From Oxytricha trifallax (lineage: Eukaryota > Ciliophora > Spirotrichea > Sporadotrichida > Oxytrichidae), in contig ARYC01000340.1 in NCBI GenBank assembly GCA_000711775.1, forward strand, positions 85,538-149,537: a stretch of 64,000 nt of DNA, in the 5' to 3' direction. The notes beneath the pieces are model-generated. The model made no database searches. It was given only the letters and a program-made list of their open reading frames with translations, and was not told where the DNA came from. A program made the position numbers and the translations under genes. Positions 14,014 through 25,555 of the stretch are shown here, in pieces; position 1 is the first letter of the stretch, and each line of letters begins with the position of its first letter.

Positions 14014-14297
14014 TTCTTTCTTTCCATCGATAATATCTCTGAAGAAGTATACATTCGTGCAATTTAATTTTGGTAAATAATCCGCGTATTCCTGAGTTAA
14101 AAAATCATATAATTCTTTTTTACTCTCAATTTTCTCTTGAAGTTAGTGAATATTAACTTATTGTAAATTGCTTTCCATTTATCGCAATAGTTCTGATGTT
14201 AGTTGCTTATTTTAGGTTTAAAGTGAATAACCTTAATTTAAATTGTTTAATAATTAATCTATTTTAGATTTTTAAATACTAATAAAATTAATTATCT

Positions 14298-15792
14298 ATA
14301 AAATTCTTAAAGAGAAAATGATACTTCTGATTATGACGGCTGTTAGAAATTTGAAACAACTCAGTTAATAAAGTTGCCTGGCTAAGAGATTTGTCTAATT
14401 AAGACATTCGAAGTCTCAAATCAAACTATATAAGAGCTAGAAAACTAAGTATTGCTAAAGATCAGTTAAGACTACCCAAAGTTTATTATATTCGACTCTA
14501 ATAACGAAGCAAAGTAGTTATTAGCTAGATCAACTTATGAATAAATAGATATTTAATAAGAAATCAGAGTTTGTATTACAAAAGCATTAGCTTGCCATAT
14601 TCATTTTAGAAGATTCAACAATTTATTAGAATTGATTAGGTAGAGCTATTAAAAGAAGCTTAAACTCTTTTAGATTAAAACTTCTTTCTTAAATAGGGCA
14701 ATCCAATTAAAAATTTGAGTCTAAATTAAAATACAAAATTAATATCAACTCATATCAAGAACTTGTGGTAGGCTTGACCCGCTAAATCAACAAAGGTAAA
14801 TTAATAAAATTTCTAAAGTATCATCAATCTTTTAAATGAAAAAGAGTGTTCTAAAACATAAATACAGAATCGGTTAAAATAAGTTGATGTTAATTGAATA
14901 ACTTAATAAAGCATTAGCACAACTCTATTGATGAAAACGAAAAAGAGAGGGTTATTTATTAATAAAAGCAGTAAAACTACATTTGCAATTTTATCTAAGA
15001 TGAGCTAAAAAAGGCAAATATAGTATACTCAGTAAAATAAATTTAAGAATTGATATTTAAGAAATTGGGAACAAGAGTTTCTTCAAAAAAATTAGAAAAA
15101 TTATAAAATAGACGAAAATATTTTTGTTTAAAAAACTTTACAGTATGGATTTAAAAACAAATAAATAAGCTTGCATAATAGCTCGTAACTTTGCTGCTAA
15201 AAAATTTTTAGAATATCTTTTTTGATAGAAAAATAATAATAAATATTGATGAAAGCAGCATTTAAGCAAATCAAGTTGCCTATAAGTCTTGGGGATTTGT
15301 GGGAGTAAAACTATTCAGATTAATTAAGAAGGGTATATAAAGTAAATTTAATAGCGGCAATATCTACTAATGGCGATGAATACTACTAACTTTACATTGG
15401 AAGAACTAATACAGTCAGTATTTACTATTTTATTTTTAATTTATGCATTAAACTTGTCAGTAGTTTGCCTAATTGAGAAGTAAAGTAGTGTTTATGCTAG
15501 ACAAAGCCACATATCATTGAAGCTTACAAATTTTAAGAATAATAAGACTGCTCTAACTAAACATACTTTATTTAGGGCCTTATCATTTAGATGGCCCCAA
15601 TAGAAAAGTTTTTTTCCATCTTCAAAAAGAAAATTAACATACAAGACCCCTCTTTTACAAAAGTGCCGGACTTGAAAATGAGAGGCGATGAGATACTATA
15701 AGTTAAAATATACTAGGTTTCAGTGGCTTTTAGCAATGCACTTACTTAATCTCTTAAGTATATAGATTTGACCCCCATTTGAAAAGAATCAA
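14298..15792 (+). pseudogene. IS630/Tc1-like transposase remnant (DD~34E)
   Basis: The plus strand, with TAA/TAG as Gln, gives an N-terminal ~140-codon stretch (about 14300-14713) with KLPGQEICLIKTFEVSNQTI and RSTYEQIDIQQEIRVCITKA. After a decayed spacer comes a catalytic region. The first Asp is in KIIINIDESSIQANQVAYKS (codon at 15248). The second Asp is in VVFMLDKATYH (15500), in another frame. The third acidic residue is in APIEKFFSIFKKKI (15603). About 34 codons separate the second and third, as in the IS630-Tc1-mariner superfamily to which ciliate TBE, Tec and related transposases belong. Several frameshifts and TGAs make it inactive. It differs clearly from the transposase at 43728-44828. 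No terminal inverted repeats were found around it, so its original ends are unknown. Confidence 0.7.
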
Positions 15793-16315
15793 ACCACTAA
15801 TAAATTCAACATCACAATAGTATAACTCAAGGAAAAATTTGGGAGAAATTAGGGGCAAAAAAATATAAATAAAATTAAAATATGTTTATAGTGTATTTGA
15901 AATGAGTGAGTTTATGAACAAGTTTGATAGAATTAATTTGTTTATAATTTATAGTGACTATTAAATTTTATTGGCTGATAAAAATATATAAAGAACGAGT
16001 TTACAACTTTAATTTAAAAAATATTAAAAAATACTTCAATTAAATAAATTTAATGTGAAAATACATTAAATTAACGTAAATTTTGACATAATTAAACAAT
16101 TTAGGTTTACTTAGAATTATAGTGCAGATGTTAATAAACCACGATTTTAATTAATAAATATATATATATATAAATAAGGATAAAAATTCAAACTATTTGA
16201 TTTTTAGAGCGGGAACTGACATTTTCTCTGGCGCCAACTGACATTTCGATTTTGAATATTTAATTTACAAGCAGATAATTATAAATAAACTAATAAAAAT
16301 TTTATTTTACAAATA
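15793..16315. other. AT-rich spacer
   Basis: Between the transposase remnant and the methyltransferase remnant. A GC-richer patch at 16208-16245 contains two short direct repeats of AACTGACATTT. Otherwise nothing was recognised. Confidence 0.35.
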
Positions 16316-17193
16316 GTCTTGCGAATACTGAACCAGATCAAAGATCAACCTTAATGTACCAAAGATAGAGAGGGGAACTACAAGTGCCCATATTACAAAA
16401 ATTGCCCTAAAAAGTATAAGTCAGTCGAAATTGATAATGTTTACTAACATGTCATAAGAAAAGATTAGAAATAGAAGATGATTAAAATCTCCAACTATCA
16501 ACATATGGGCAGCTGGAATAACAGATACAAGTACAGAAAAGATCTTAACAAACATCAAAGGGCCAATGATCATGACGATGCAAGTTATCACGGGACATAT
16601 GGAGATGTCAAATTACATGATGTTTGGTGGGAACTAAAAAGCTTAATCTTGCAACTAAACGGAGGGAGATTATTTGATGTTGTGATGTGTGATCCACCTC
16701 ACCCTGACACCTGCCTAAATTTACCATTCAACACCATATCAGAGGAAAAAATATTTTCAATGCCTGTTGAGCTAATTTAGGAAAAAGGCTTTTTCTTTTT
16801 ATGGAATACTAATGCGAAAAGATAAATGTGCGAGAAATATTTAGAGGGGAGAGGTTACAAAATTGCAACTGTTTGGAGTGGTTCAAGACAGATAACGGAA
16901 AGACACTAATTCATGGGATTGGAAGATGCTTTTCACATTATGTAGAAGAATGCACTATTGGAGTCAAAGGATATATTTAATACTTAGAAGAGCTTCAATC
17001 TTTAAAGACTCAAAAACGGAATTCTAGACTACAGAAGACAAATATCTCAAAAGCCTGTTCAAATCTACGAAATATAGAAAAGCTAATTCCTTATGGGTGG
17101 TTGTTGGACATATTCGGAACTTTTATCAATAGAAGGCACAGATTGGTTTTCCTGGGAGATGAATAAGACAGAATGAAAAGAGAGAAAAAGTGA
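16316..17193 (+). pseudogene. MT-A70 family adenine methyltransferase relative, frameshifted
   Basis: MT-A70 enzymes (METTL3/METTL14, ciliate MTA1/MTA9) use S-adenosylmethionine to methylate adenine N6 in RNA or DNA. The frame runs from about 16316, possibly just after an intron ending ACAAATAG. It has an N-terminal CPYYKNCPKKYK cluster, then FDVVMCDPPHPDTCLNLPFN (16671-16730), where DPPH replaces the catalytic DPPW. Then come GFFFLWNTNA and GYKIATVWSGSRQITER. A net one-base shift near 16910 leads to HYVEECTIGVKGY, IEKLIPYGWLLDIFG and RRHRLVFLGDE, ending at TGA 17191-17193. The C-terminal order (conserved EECTIGVKG, then IEKLIP, DIFG, LGDE) follows the family closely. The altered motif suggests a non-catalytic paralogue, comparable in kind to METTL14/MTA9, before or besides decay. 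The N-terminal start is not defined. Confidence 0.78.
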
Positions 17194-18936
17194 CTTATCA
17201 CAAATAAAGATAAGATTAACTTACTAAATATCAACTAATAATTTCAGATAATATTTTTAATTATTTTTATCTTTATGCTTATTTAAAAAAATTTAGTTTA
17301 TATACCAAGATTATTAATAATCATTTAATAGTAATTTTATCTAATATTTTATTATTTAAGTGTAATTTTTAGTGATAACATATCCAAATAAAATATGATA
17401 AGCTATTCAATTACTTTTTATGCTTAACATATTAAAAGAAATTATTTTATTTTTGAATTATATTTTTTATATGTTACTCTCTTTCATTATCTTAAAATTT
17501 ACATTAATATATTTTTTATACTTAATCAATTCTATAAATACAGATAGAATTTTTTATTAATTTATTTATATTTTTTTAATTATATTCTTATATATTTAAA
17601 TTTGTTTAATTCTTATTTATATTATATTATTATTATTATTAAATTAAGCTGAATTGTAATGAATTATAGTTTTTTACCTTTCTCTTTTTTGCCCTTTTAT
17701 ATTTTAACTTCTGACACCTTTTGAGTAATTGTTATATCTATAGTTTTACCACAATTTTATTTTATAAATTTTTAAATAATTAATCTAGGCCAATTTATAT
17801 ATGGTTTCTTAATCTTTAATTTTCATTTGTTTTTTCAGATAGTTTTTTTACTATTATATTTATACATTAAGCTCCAGTTTATTAATTTCAGTACAGCTTT
17901 AAAAAATAATAATAATATTAATATTAATACATTATAGTGAAAGCCTTTTACAAATTAAGATTCTTTTCAGCTATATTTATTTGAATTTAACCACTATAAT
18001 TTGTAAATTAACATATTGTTTATCAATATTGATTCGTATTATTAATAAAATCAATCATATTTATTTTTTTAGAAATTTAAATACAAAAGTACAATTATAT
18101 ATTTTAAATTTGTAAAATTCTATGTATATCAATATAAATGGAATAATGTTAAATAAAATCTAATTTTATTTTTAATTTATTTAATATATAATTCCTTATC
18201 TACAGAATTAGTAAAATACACCATTCTTGCAGTTAAAAATTCATAGCCGGGATTCATATCTCTTATTTGATAAGTGAAAGTAATTAAATCTGAGGTGTCT
18301 TAGTCGAGTGATGAGGCATGTGGTTTCATTCACATTATAAAAATGAATTTGAAGATAATTACAAATTAGTAACTATATAATTTTACTAGTCAAGATAAGT
18401 TCAAGATGAATTAAATTTTACGTAAACAAGAGATGTGACATTAACTAAATTATGTGAAATTATGAATTGTGATATCTAGTTAATGTCAAATGAAAAACCA
18501 ATTTGATTGTTTAGTGCTTATGCTTGAGTACTCATCATTCAACCGTAATAAGGGGCAGAGTATCGCTTTGTCAATGAGTACAAGTTAATTATCATTATTA
18601 TTAGCGCAATAGTTCAATCAAATCATCTTAATTAGTAATTATAATATGTTCGACGTTATTAAAAACTTACTCTTTACAATAAAATTATGCTTATGTGAAT
18701 CATTATAATATAGTTTTTATTTATATTTGTAATCAATTATAGGAATAAGATATTTTATCATTTTAATGAAATTATAACTTTGATGTAAAGGTTTAATTAT
18801 ATATCTTTTTTAATGAGTTTATTTTTTGTAAAAATAACGAATTTTCATTATAAAAGATAAATAGCTGTTAGAATAGGAGATTGTTTAAATTAAAATTTAT
18901 TTATTATAAATTATCTTAATTATTATAATTATTAAT
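17194..18936. other. AT-rich non-coding DNA
   Basis: About 1.7 kb of A/T-rich sequence without a convincing frame. A GC-richer patch at 18240-18330 does not fold into a tRNA or match anything I know. Confidence 0.45.
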
Positions 18937-19001
18937 AGGTTGCTTTTGATAAATCAATATACTAATACTACAGGGGGTAGTATGAAATTAAAAAGCAACC
19001 T
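18937..19001. repeat. 65-bp hairpin
   Basis: Outer arms AGGTTGCTTTT and its complement AAAAGCAACCT flank an inner pair ATACTAC/GTAGTAT around a GGGGG loop region. It stands about 60 bp before a coding-like block. It could be an element end, a MITE relic or a transcript hairpin; the role is unknown. Confidence 0.55.
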
Positions 19002-19069
19002 GCTAATTTAATTAAAACTATTAACTATAAAAATATTATCAATTCTAATTAAAATTTATTTCTCCTTAC

Positions 19070-20454
19070 ATCCTCATTAAAGATGCTGCATGAAGACCAC
19101 AGGATGTCATAGTTAGAGAAGAGTGGGTCCTCCATCTCGGTAAAGTTGTCACCATTGATCCTGATCCCGCTACTTATCTCAGAGTCTCATACCATTTAAC
19201 CAATGCCTGCTTCCGACTTCCATAAACGCTTATAGAGCACACTCGAAATCTTATTCAGCTATTGCTACATACCTGAAGAGATCTACGAAGCAGTTAAAGC
19301 CATTCTTGGTTCAGAAAACACTAAGAAACATGAAATCTATCTAAAAGAGCAAATTGAAATCAAAGCTATGGCATAAGGGCTATTTTTGCTAATGAACAAC
19401 TAGAAGACTAATAGACAATCTTTAGAGAACACTAACGATGATTAGAAGATTGCGGATTTAACTTGAAGACTTGGTTTTAGCAATAAATCTTCCAGAGATA
19501 ATGGTATGACATTAGACATCGATATTATAATGCTCCAATCTGAAATAAAAATTAACGAAGTTCATGCAAATCTTTAAAAAATGCTGGGTAGTTCAACGAT
19601 ACCTTTTGCCAGAGAGAGGTTCCTAGATGCCTTAGGAATCACTATATGTTGCCAGGGTGACAAAATAGAAAACTTTTAAAAAATCAGAGGAATTCCTTTA
19701 GTGCGCACTGGATTCCGCTTAAGAAGATTCCTAATAAGTCTTGAGAAATTCCTCAAGAATTAATATGAAAAACTTTAATTAGTATCCTTAGACACCTGAA
19801 AAATAGTGAAAAGGCTGGAGTCCTCCGGATTTGAATGTCTGATGCAGATTTAATCTATGTGGTTCGATACATTTTAGTAATATTTATTATTATTTAGCGG
19901 TTAACCAATAATAATTTTAGTCTATATTTTAAATTAGAGGGGATGACAGTCTAGAAGGCGACAAGTTACTGCTTTATATTATGCTCTATTTAATGGTACT
20001 AAAAATGAGAGAGTTGGAAATTCATCAGGGAAGCTATATTGTTTTCCCTCTTCAGATTATTAAAACTCGCAATAATAAGAGGAAACTACTTAGAAGGAAA
20101 AAGAAATAGTTAATACTGCTTATTCCTGGGCCGTGCCTCAGGGTTCTAGAACGAATATCGCTCACTTTAAGACATAGATTACAGAAGATCAAGAGGAGTT
20201 GCATTTGGAGGAATCAGCAATAAAAAGAAGAGAGGACCACCCTTGTGAGGGTGGAGGAGATATTGCAGAACAATATTCTATAAATCCTGAATCACTCAAG
20301 CAGCTTCGCAATCAAGTTATTTGAGTATAACCCCTTAGTACCCTTTACTTTTCCATCACACATTAGCCATATTATCAACAAGTCAAATGGCATAAAGCTC
20401 CAAAAACGCTACGATAAAGAAGTCGATCTCCGCTTAAGAGATTAAGATTAATGA
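19070..20454 (+). pseudogene. Unidentified coding block (recombinase-like C-terminal half?)
   Basis: Plus-strand frames with TAA/TAG as Gln are protein-like and GC-richer than the surroundings. One frame runs from about 19200 to 19800 with a single TGA and includes EEIYEAVKAILGSENTKKHE, MLGSSTIPFARERFLDALGI and RGIPLVRTGFRLRRFLISLE. A second frame (19938-20454) contains DKLLLYIMLYLMVLKMRELE followed by FPLQIIKTRNNKRKLLRRK and ends at TGA 20452-20454. The helix-then-R-x-x-E, strand, then KT-K-rich order resembles the catalytic core of tyrosine recombinases, with Arg in MRELE and Lys in IIKTRN. I could not place the His-x-x-Arg and Tyr motifs, so this is only a suggestion. In the first 150 bases a different frame, with VIVREEWVLHLGKVVTIDPD, looks better, implying a frameshift. 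Confidence 0.45.
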
Positions 20455-21790
20455 TTCCAAAGAGATGCCTGATAACTCAAAACAGATCTATCAGCAGATT
20501 AAAAAAATAATTAGTAAAATATGACTTAAGCCTAAAAATCACTCTCGTTATATTAATTAATGTAAGTATTTAATTTTATCTTTCACTTTATTTTAAAATC
20601 TTTTATAAATATACCTATCAAAGACTATTTTAAATAGTTTTAATAAAATTGACTCGATATTATGCTAATATATTAAAAAAATATTAATCTTACTCAATTA
20701 AAAAATAAAATAAATTAAGCAATTATATGGTTTCATTACCATTTTATCCTATACTTTAGCGTATTTACTAATAACGTTTAGAATTATAAATTATATTAAT
20801 ATAATAAGCCAGCTTTAAAATCATTGTCCTCGAGCTCAAATTATGTAAAATAATTCAAGATTTCAGGATTAACTGCAATCATTGTAAAGCATGTACATTA
20901 AGGAAATAAGTAAATATTGATAATATTCTTATTAATTCTTTTTAGGTGATTATTCCTGAAAAGAGAGCGTTCTTAATAATAATTTTTTAATGTTTTTTAT
21001 TAAAGGAATTCTTTTCAAGCTCACCATAATTAACTTTGTCAACTTCATAATCTGCATGAGTCATCTAATCTCAAAGTGTTGATGAATGTCAATGGTTTAC
21101 ATTATTACCATAAATATAAAGCAAAATTGAAATTCATTGTTGAGAGATATACTGATTATATCAATGGCTAGTACTTTTAAAATAATATCACTAGTCACTG
21201 TACTTTTTTATTAGTGTTAGCAATAAATTGTTCTATTAATTTATTCTGTAATTAATATAATCTTTCATAGTATGAACTTTATGAAGTATTACACTATCTT
21301 TTTTATTCAATTTACTGTCGCTTTCTTATTTACCTCACCAGTATCAGAGTCAAATGCCTCTAAAAACGTAATAGAGTGAGTTAAGAACATTTTAAAGATA
21401 TTATCACTGTACTTTTTATTTTCAATTTAAAGCATAAATTTATTTTGATATTTTTTATTTAATAAAGTATGTTTTATGAAGACCCTTATGTCAAGTTTAT
21501 TAATGAATTTATTCTATTGAAGTCTTTGATGATCATATTTATATCTGTATCTTCTTCGTTATTCTTATATCCATCACTTTTATTCTCAAAATAAACAACT
21601 TATAATCTTCACTTGAGCGCATACTGTGTATTTATTTAATCATTGAATTATATTTATATTTAAATATAATTATTTATCTGATAAGGCAAGCAAATTTATG
21701 AATTTTGACAATTAAATGACATTGTAAGATCTCTAGACTGTATCTTATTACTGTCAAGTTCTAATCTTAGAAGCCTTGAAACAATTCTAC
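20455..21790. other. AT-rich DNA with no clear gene
   Basis: Short GC-richer islands near 20820-20900 and 21330-21380 may be gene scraps, but no frame longer than about 40 codons reads convincingly. Confidence 0.35.
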
Positions 21791-21799
21791 TGCTATTGC

Positions 21800-23320
21800 T
21801 TATCTCAATAGAAGGAACATCTCAAAAGAAAGTAAGCAAGGCTTTATCCTCTATCACATTGCCATTCTATTGGGTTGGTGTCATTGTAAATTGCTGTGGT
21901 TTTCAATGCATTAGAAAGAGTTGTCTGCTCAAAAAGACCACAAAAAAGTATAAGAATAAATATATAGTATTAATTTGTTAAATTAACTAACGTTCTAGTA
22001 TTAACAATTAAAGATTAGATATGTTTTAAAATTATTATTGCATAATTATTATCCTGTTTGTCTTTATCTTCAAAATGCATTTTCTTAAATTGAGCTTTGA
22101 TGTTCTCAATTGTGTTAGTAATTTCTTTTAATTTAGATACATTTCATGAGACCTTATAGAAACTTTAATTATAGGATAAATGATAATTCATTCTAGGTGG
22201 ACTATCCAGCAAAATGAAAAGTTTTTCATAGCCGTTTAAATAGCTTGGTATTATTGCACTCTTTGCTCCTCTATTTCAAATCATTTCACCTGGATTAACA
22301 AATTATATAAAATTTTTAAGTTTAGAATAATACAATTCGGTTTATTAAATAAAATAAATATTCATTTTTGTATAAGAATCAGTGTTTTATAAATTTAATT
22401 CCCTCATAAATCAATTTGAATAATTCTTCAAATGATATAGTCTTTCTTTCAAAATCATTGTTCAATTCCTCAATAATAATTTCAAATGTATTATAAAAAT
22501 ACAAGCTAGTACTCTATATGAGAAAAAATTTTGAATTAAAAGGTTAATAATTTACTTTAATACAATAAAGTAAAATAAGATAAGATGATCGTTATTTGTT
22601 CAAACTCTTGGAAGATGTACGGATTTGTTCTAAGAAGATTTGTAGTGTGTATTGTATGTTAGATGGATCGATACTTGATTTGATAGTAAACATAACTTTC
22701 ACATTTCAAAATGAAACTCTTAAAACATTTAAGGATAAATGTCAACATTGTCTTTATCTATTTTTCTAAATATTTTAAATATAGATTACTTTATAGAATT
22801 AAATAAGTAAAAAATGATTTATAAATAATTTTAAAGTCATATAAGTAGTCCTTTAAAATCTAATTATATTATTGAGTCAGCTGTAAAGATTTTGAATGAT
22901 TCAATGTATTATCTATTGGTTTGTAAAGGTGCTCTTTATTCTAATTAATTTAAATTTATTCTTTCCTTTTATTTGGAAAAAAGTTAGGCTTTACTTGAAA
23001 ATAGGTGTATTAATCTTGTAGAGTGGGGTGCGTAATTCTTTTATGTAATTTCCAGCAATACCATCTTCATTGTAAATTAATTGATTAATTTGTTTTTTAA
23101 ATGTTCCCTCTTTTTAATGATGCTTCATCTAAATGTATAATAATCAAGAATGTTTGAATAATATAGTACTTTTACTGATGTAATTAGATTCATATGCCAT
23201 TCCTAATGATGTGAAGTCTTTAAAAAATTACAGCTTTTACAAAACTTTGCTTACTGGAATATTGTCATCTTAATAGTAGTAAGAGCAGGATCTTCTAGTA
23301 ATCACATGTAATAGGCTTAT
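21800..23320 (-). pseudogene. Degenerate minus-strand coding remnants
   Basis: Minus-strand segments read like protein but are split by TGAs and frame changes: SLGMAYESNYISKSTILFKH (about 23200), INQLIYNEDGIAGNYIKELR (about 23040-23090), FEIIIEELNNDFERKTISFE (about 22450), IIPSYLNGYEKLFILLDSPP (about 22230) and LKEITNTIENIKAQFKKMHF (about 22100). They may belong to one former gene together with the open frame at 23326-24084. The family is not recognised. Confidence 0.35.
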
Positions 23321-23325
23321 ATTCC

Positions 23326-24084
23326 TCATTTTGTTGACTAACTTAAAACATAATTTTTGGAATGTTAATATTAGAATTTGTTATAGACAATTAATTGCTT
23401 TAAGTTTGCTTGGCAATAAATAAAAATCTTAAAGCTTTGTTTACCAATCATAATGCTATATTTAAAAATTTTTACAGAAAATAAATTTGATATTAGACAA
23501 CATATCTTTACCTTGCTGGGGTTTAAGTTTAATATATAAGTTCTATATTTAATTGAGTGTACTTTAATCCTCAAAATAATCATGCATTCTCTCATCTTTT
23601 AAGCAATCATTTTTATAACTATTTTCTTGTATTCATAATGAATTAGCATTTTAATGTTGCTGATTTTTGAATTGTATTTGAGTGTTTGACTAGAAAATCT
23701 TTATTTAAAACCCCATTGATTAATTACGACAAGATAAGAGTTATGGAAAAATGAATTAAAATAAATGGATTACAATTTGCTCAATTAATCAGTCTTATAA
23801 AATAAATCAAATAGTGTGTTTAAATTTAATTTTAGATTAATTATATTTGATTTCAGCCAATAACTAATTATTTATTATTGCACATCTTGTAATGGGAGTG
23901 GATCAAGGAGATACTGGTCATAATCAGGCTGAGGAAATTTGATAAAATAATTATTATTAGAATGAAATATAGTTAAACCTTTAAAACTTTCATTATTTAA
24001 TGTGCAAAATTTTAAGAAGTAGGTTGGCTCACCAATTAGTTTTGAGAAAATATTTGTAATAAAATAAAATAGAAAATTAACCAA
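23326..24084 (-). CDS. Hypothetical 252-codon open frame (TAA/TAG = Gln)
   Basis: One uninterrupted minus-strand frame ends at TGA 23326-23328. No ATG sits at the upstream end, so it is a partial or broken gene. The best protein-like part is near the start, with KFPQPDYDQYLLDPLPLQDV; the rest is Lys/Ile/Asn-rich. With only TGA as stop, a frame this long in AT-rich DNA could arise by chance, so support is modest. Its upstream end lies about 70 bp from foldback copy 2, which may have truncated it. Family unknown. Confidence 0.3.
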
Positions 24085-24152
24085 AAAATGAATATTCAGT
24101 CGATCATCTAAATGATAGGCCTCTATTTAGTATAAAATTCCATTGAGTTATT

Positions 24153-24563
24153 GTAGAAATACATTTGAATTTGGAAAATTAAATTTAAATTTATTTATTA
24201 TAAATCAAAATCGTGGTAGTTAAAGTTGGCCAATTTTAACGATCTTGGGCTTATTCGATAGAGAATTCAAAATTAGCTGGATTTTTCTATTGGTTGTACT
24301 ATTTTATCGCATCGAGGGAGCGAGATAACTCGACTTTAATTAAACACATCTTAATTCATTAAATAATACCCTCACATTAAAGTCGAGTTATCTCGCTCCC
24401 TCAATGCGATAAAATAGTACCGCCAATAACAAAGTCCAGCTAATTTTGAATTCTCTATCGAATAAGTCCAAGATCGTTAAAATTGGCCAACTTTAACTGC
24501 CACGATTTTGATTTATAATAAATAAATTTAAATTTAATTTTCCAAATTCAAATGTATTTCTAC
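24153..24563. mobile_element. Foldback repeat, copy 2
   Basis: A 411-bp near-perfect palindrome with the same GTAGAAATACATTTGAATTT ends as copy 1, the same GGCAGTTAAAGTTGGCCAAT-type block (complement on the right arm) and the GGGAGCGAGATAACTCGACT core around an AT-rich centre near 24330-24375. It is non-coding. Flanks TTATT (left) and TATATT (right) do not give a decisive target duplication. Confidence 0.88.
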
Positions 24564-25555
24564 TATATTAATATTATATAATTAAGTTTTAATATCTCTA
24601 ATTTATTAATTCACTAGTTAATAATATCCAATTTAATTGCTCTTAACTATATTCTCATGTAAAAATTCATCGATAAAGTTTATAAAAAAGATTGATTACA
24701 AAATTTTTAATTAACAATTCTTGTATCATATGATGTTTTTGTTTCCAAATTATATTGGTTCCTCTTGAAAAATAACATATTCATCATTATGTAAGTTTCT
24801 TTCTATTCCAATATTATAATTGAATATTAATCTATTTTAGAAAATAGAATTTACCTAATAAAAAAAGAAGCTTGTTGTTATCCTAATTAGTTTGAAATTA
24901 AAACAAAATTTATTAATTTTAAGATAAAAGACTATATATACAACAACAGGAAGTTTGATTTCTAAAATCTTAATTGAATAAAAGTTTATAAGCACAAAAC
25001 ACCTAATCTTTTAACATTTCAGATTATTAATAACTAGAAATTTTTTATTTTTCAATAATATAAATAAACTTATCTTAAAGATTTTGTGCCAAAAATGTTT
25101 ACTCTTCTGGTCAAGATACTCAGAATTGTTCCAAATCAGTAATTTTAATGCTCTTGTTTTTGTATTTTTTATTATTCTTTAATATTAATTTCAGGGATGG
25201 TCAATGAAAACAATGATATCCAGTCCAGAGTTAGAAGTGTAAACTTATTATAATCACAATTAATCCACATAATCAACGAAAATATCAGTCTAAGTTAAAA
25301 TAATAACTCTTAGAAGTGGATCATTTAAAGTATAATTTTTTATGGATTAAGTTGATTTTTAAAATATAATTTGAATATTAATAACTTTTTTTAATCTTTT
25401 CTTCTTTTTATTATTTAAAATTAGTAGAAATTTATTGTCAATCTACATCTTAATTAACAACTAATTATTAATGTTCAGGCATTGAGCAACAATATTAATC
25501 AATGCTTAATATAATATGCATATAATATATTATAATTCTAATTGCTATTAATGGA
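24564..25555. other. AT-rich non-coding DNA
   Basis: No coding frame, repeat end or RNA gene was recognised. Confidence 0.4.

Larger units (their letters stand above)
11363..14178 (-). pseudogene. Intron-bearing Cys/His-rich plus coiled-coil gene, decayed (B-box-like?)
   Basis: A plausible start ATG lies at 14178 (MESNLQQVNI). The first exon continues through ELYDFLTQEYADYLPKLNC to a GTAAG...TTTTCAG intron (13955-14013). After it come AVHQIEALTSDHFLAFTEGR, an in-frame TGA, a Cys/His-rich run with HDCTHEAKVCKC (about 13750-13700), a second 32-nt intron (13644-13675) and helical coiled-coil segments: RIQDRVNQMKDAISDLIYY (about 13490), NDMREKLIAQIPEILQEQL (about 12020) and a last stretch to a TGA at 11363-11365. 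A Cys/His cluster followed by coiled coils recalls B-box/TRIM-like proteins of ciliates, but the pattern is not good enough to assign. At least three frame changes or TGAs are present, and a ~485-bp inverted-repeat-bounded stretch (12830-13314) splits the coiled-coil part. Introns argue for host-gene ancestry rather than a transposon. Confidence 0.5.

Noticed and set aside
16478..16780. A 100-codon protein ending at 16780
   Set aside because: It is only the first TAA/TAG-free stretch of the MT-A70-like frame; with TAG as Gln the frame continues to the frameshift near 16910.
18240..18330. tRNA-like GC-richer patch
   Set aside because: No cloverleaf with paired acceptor, anticodon and T arms could be drawn.
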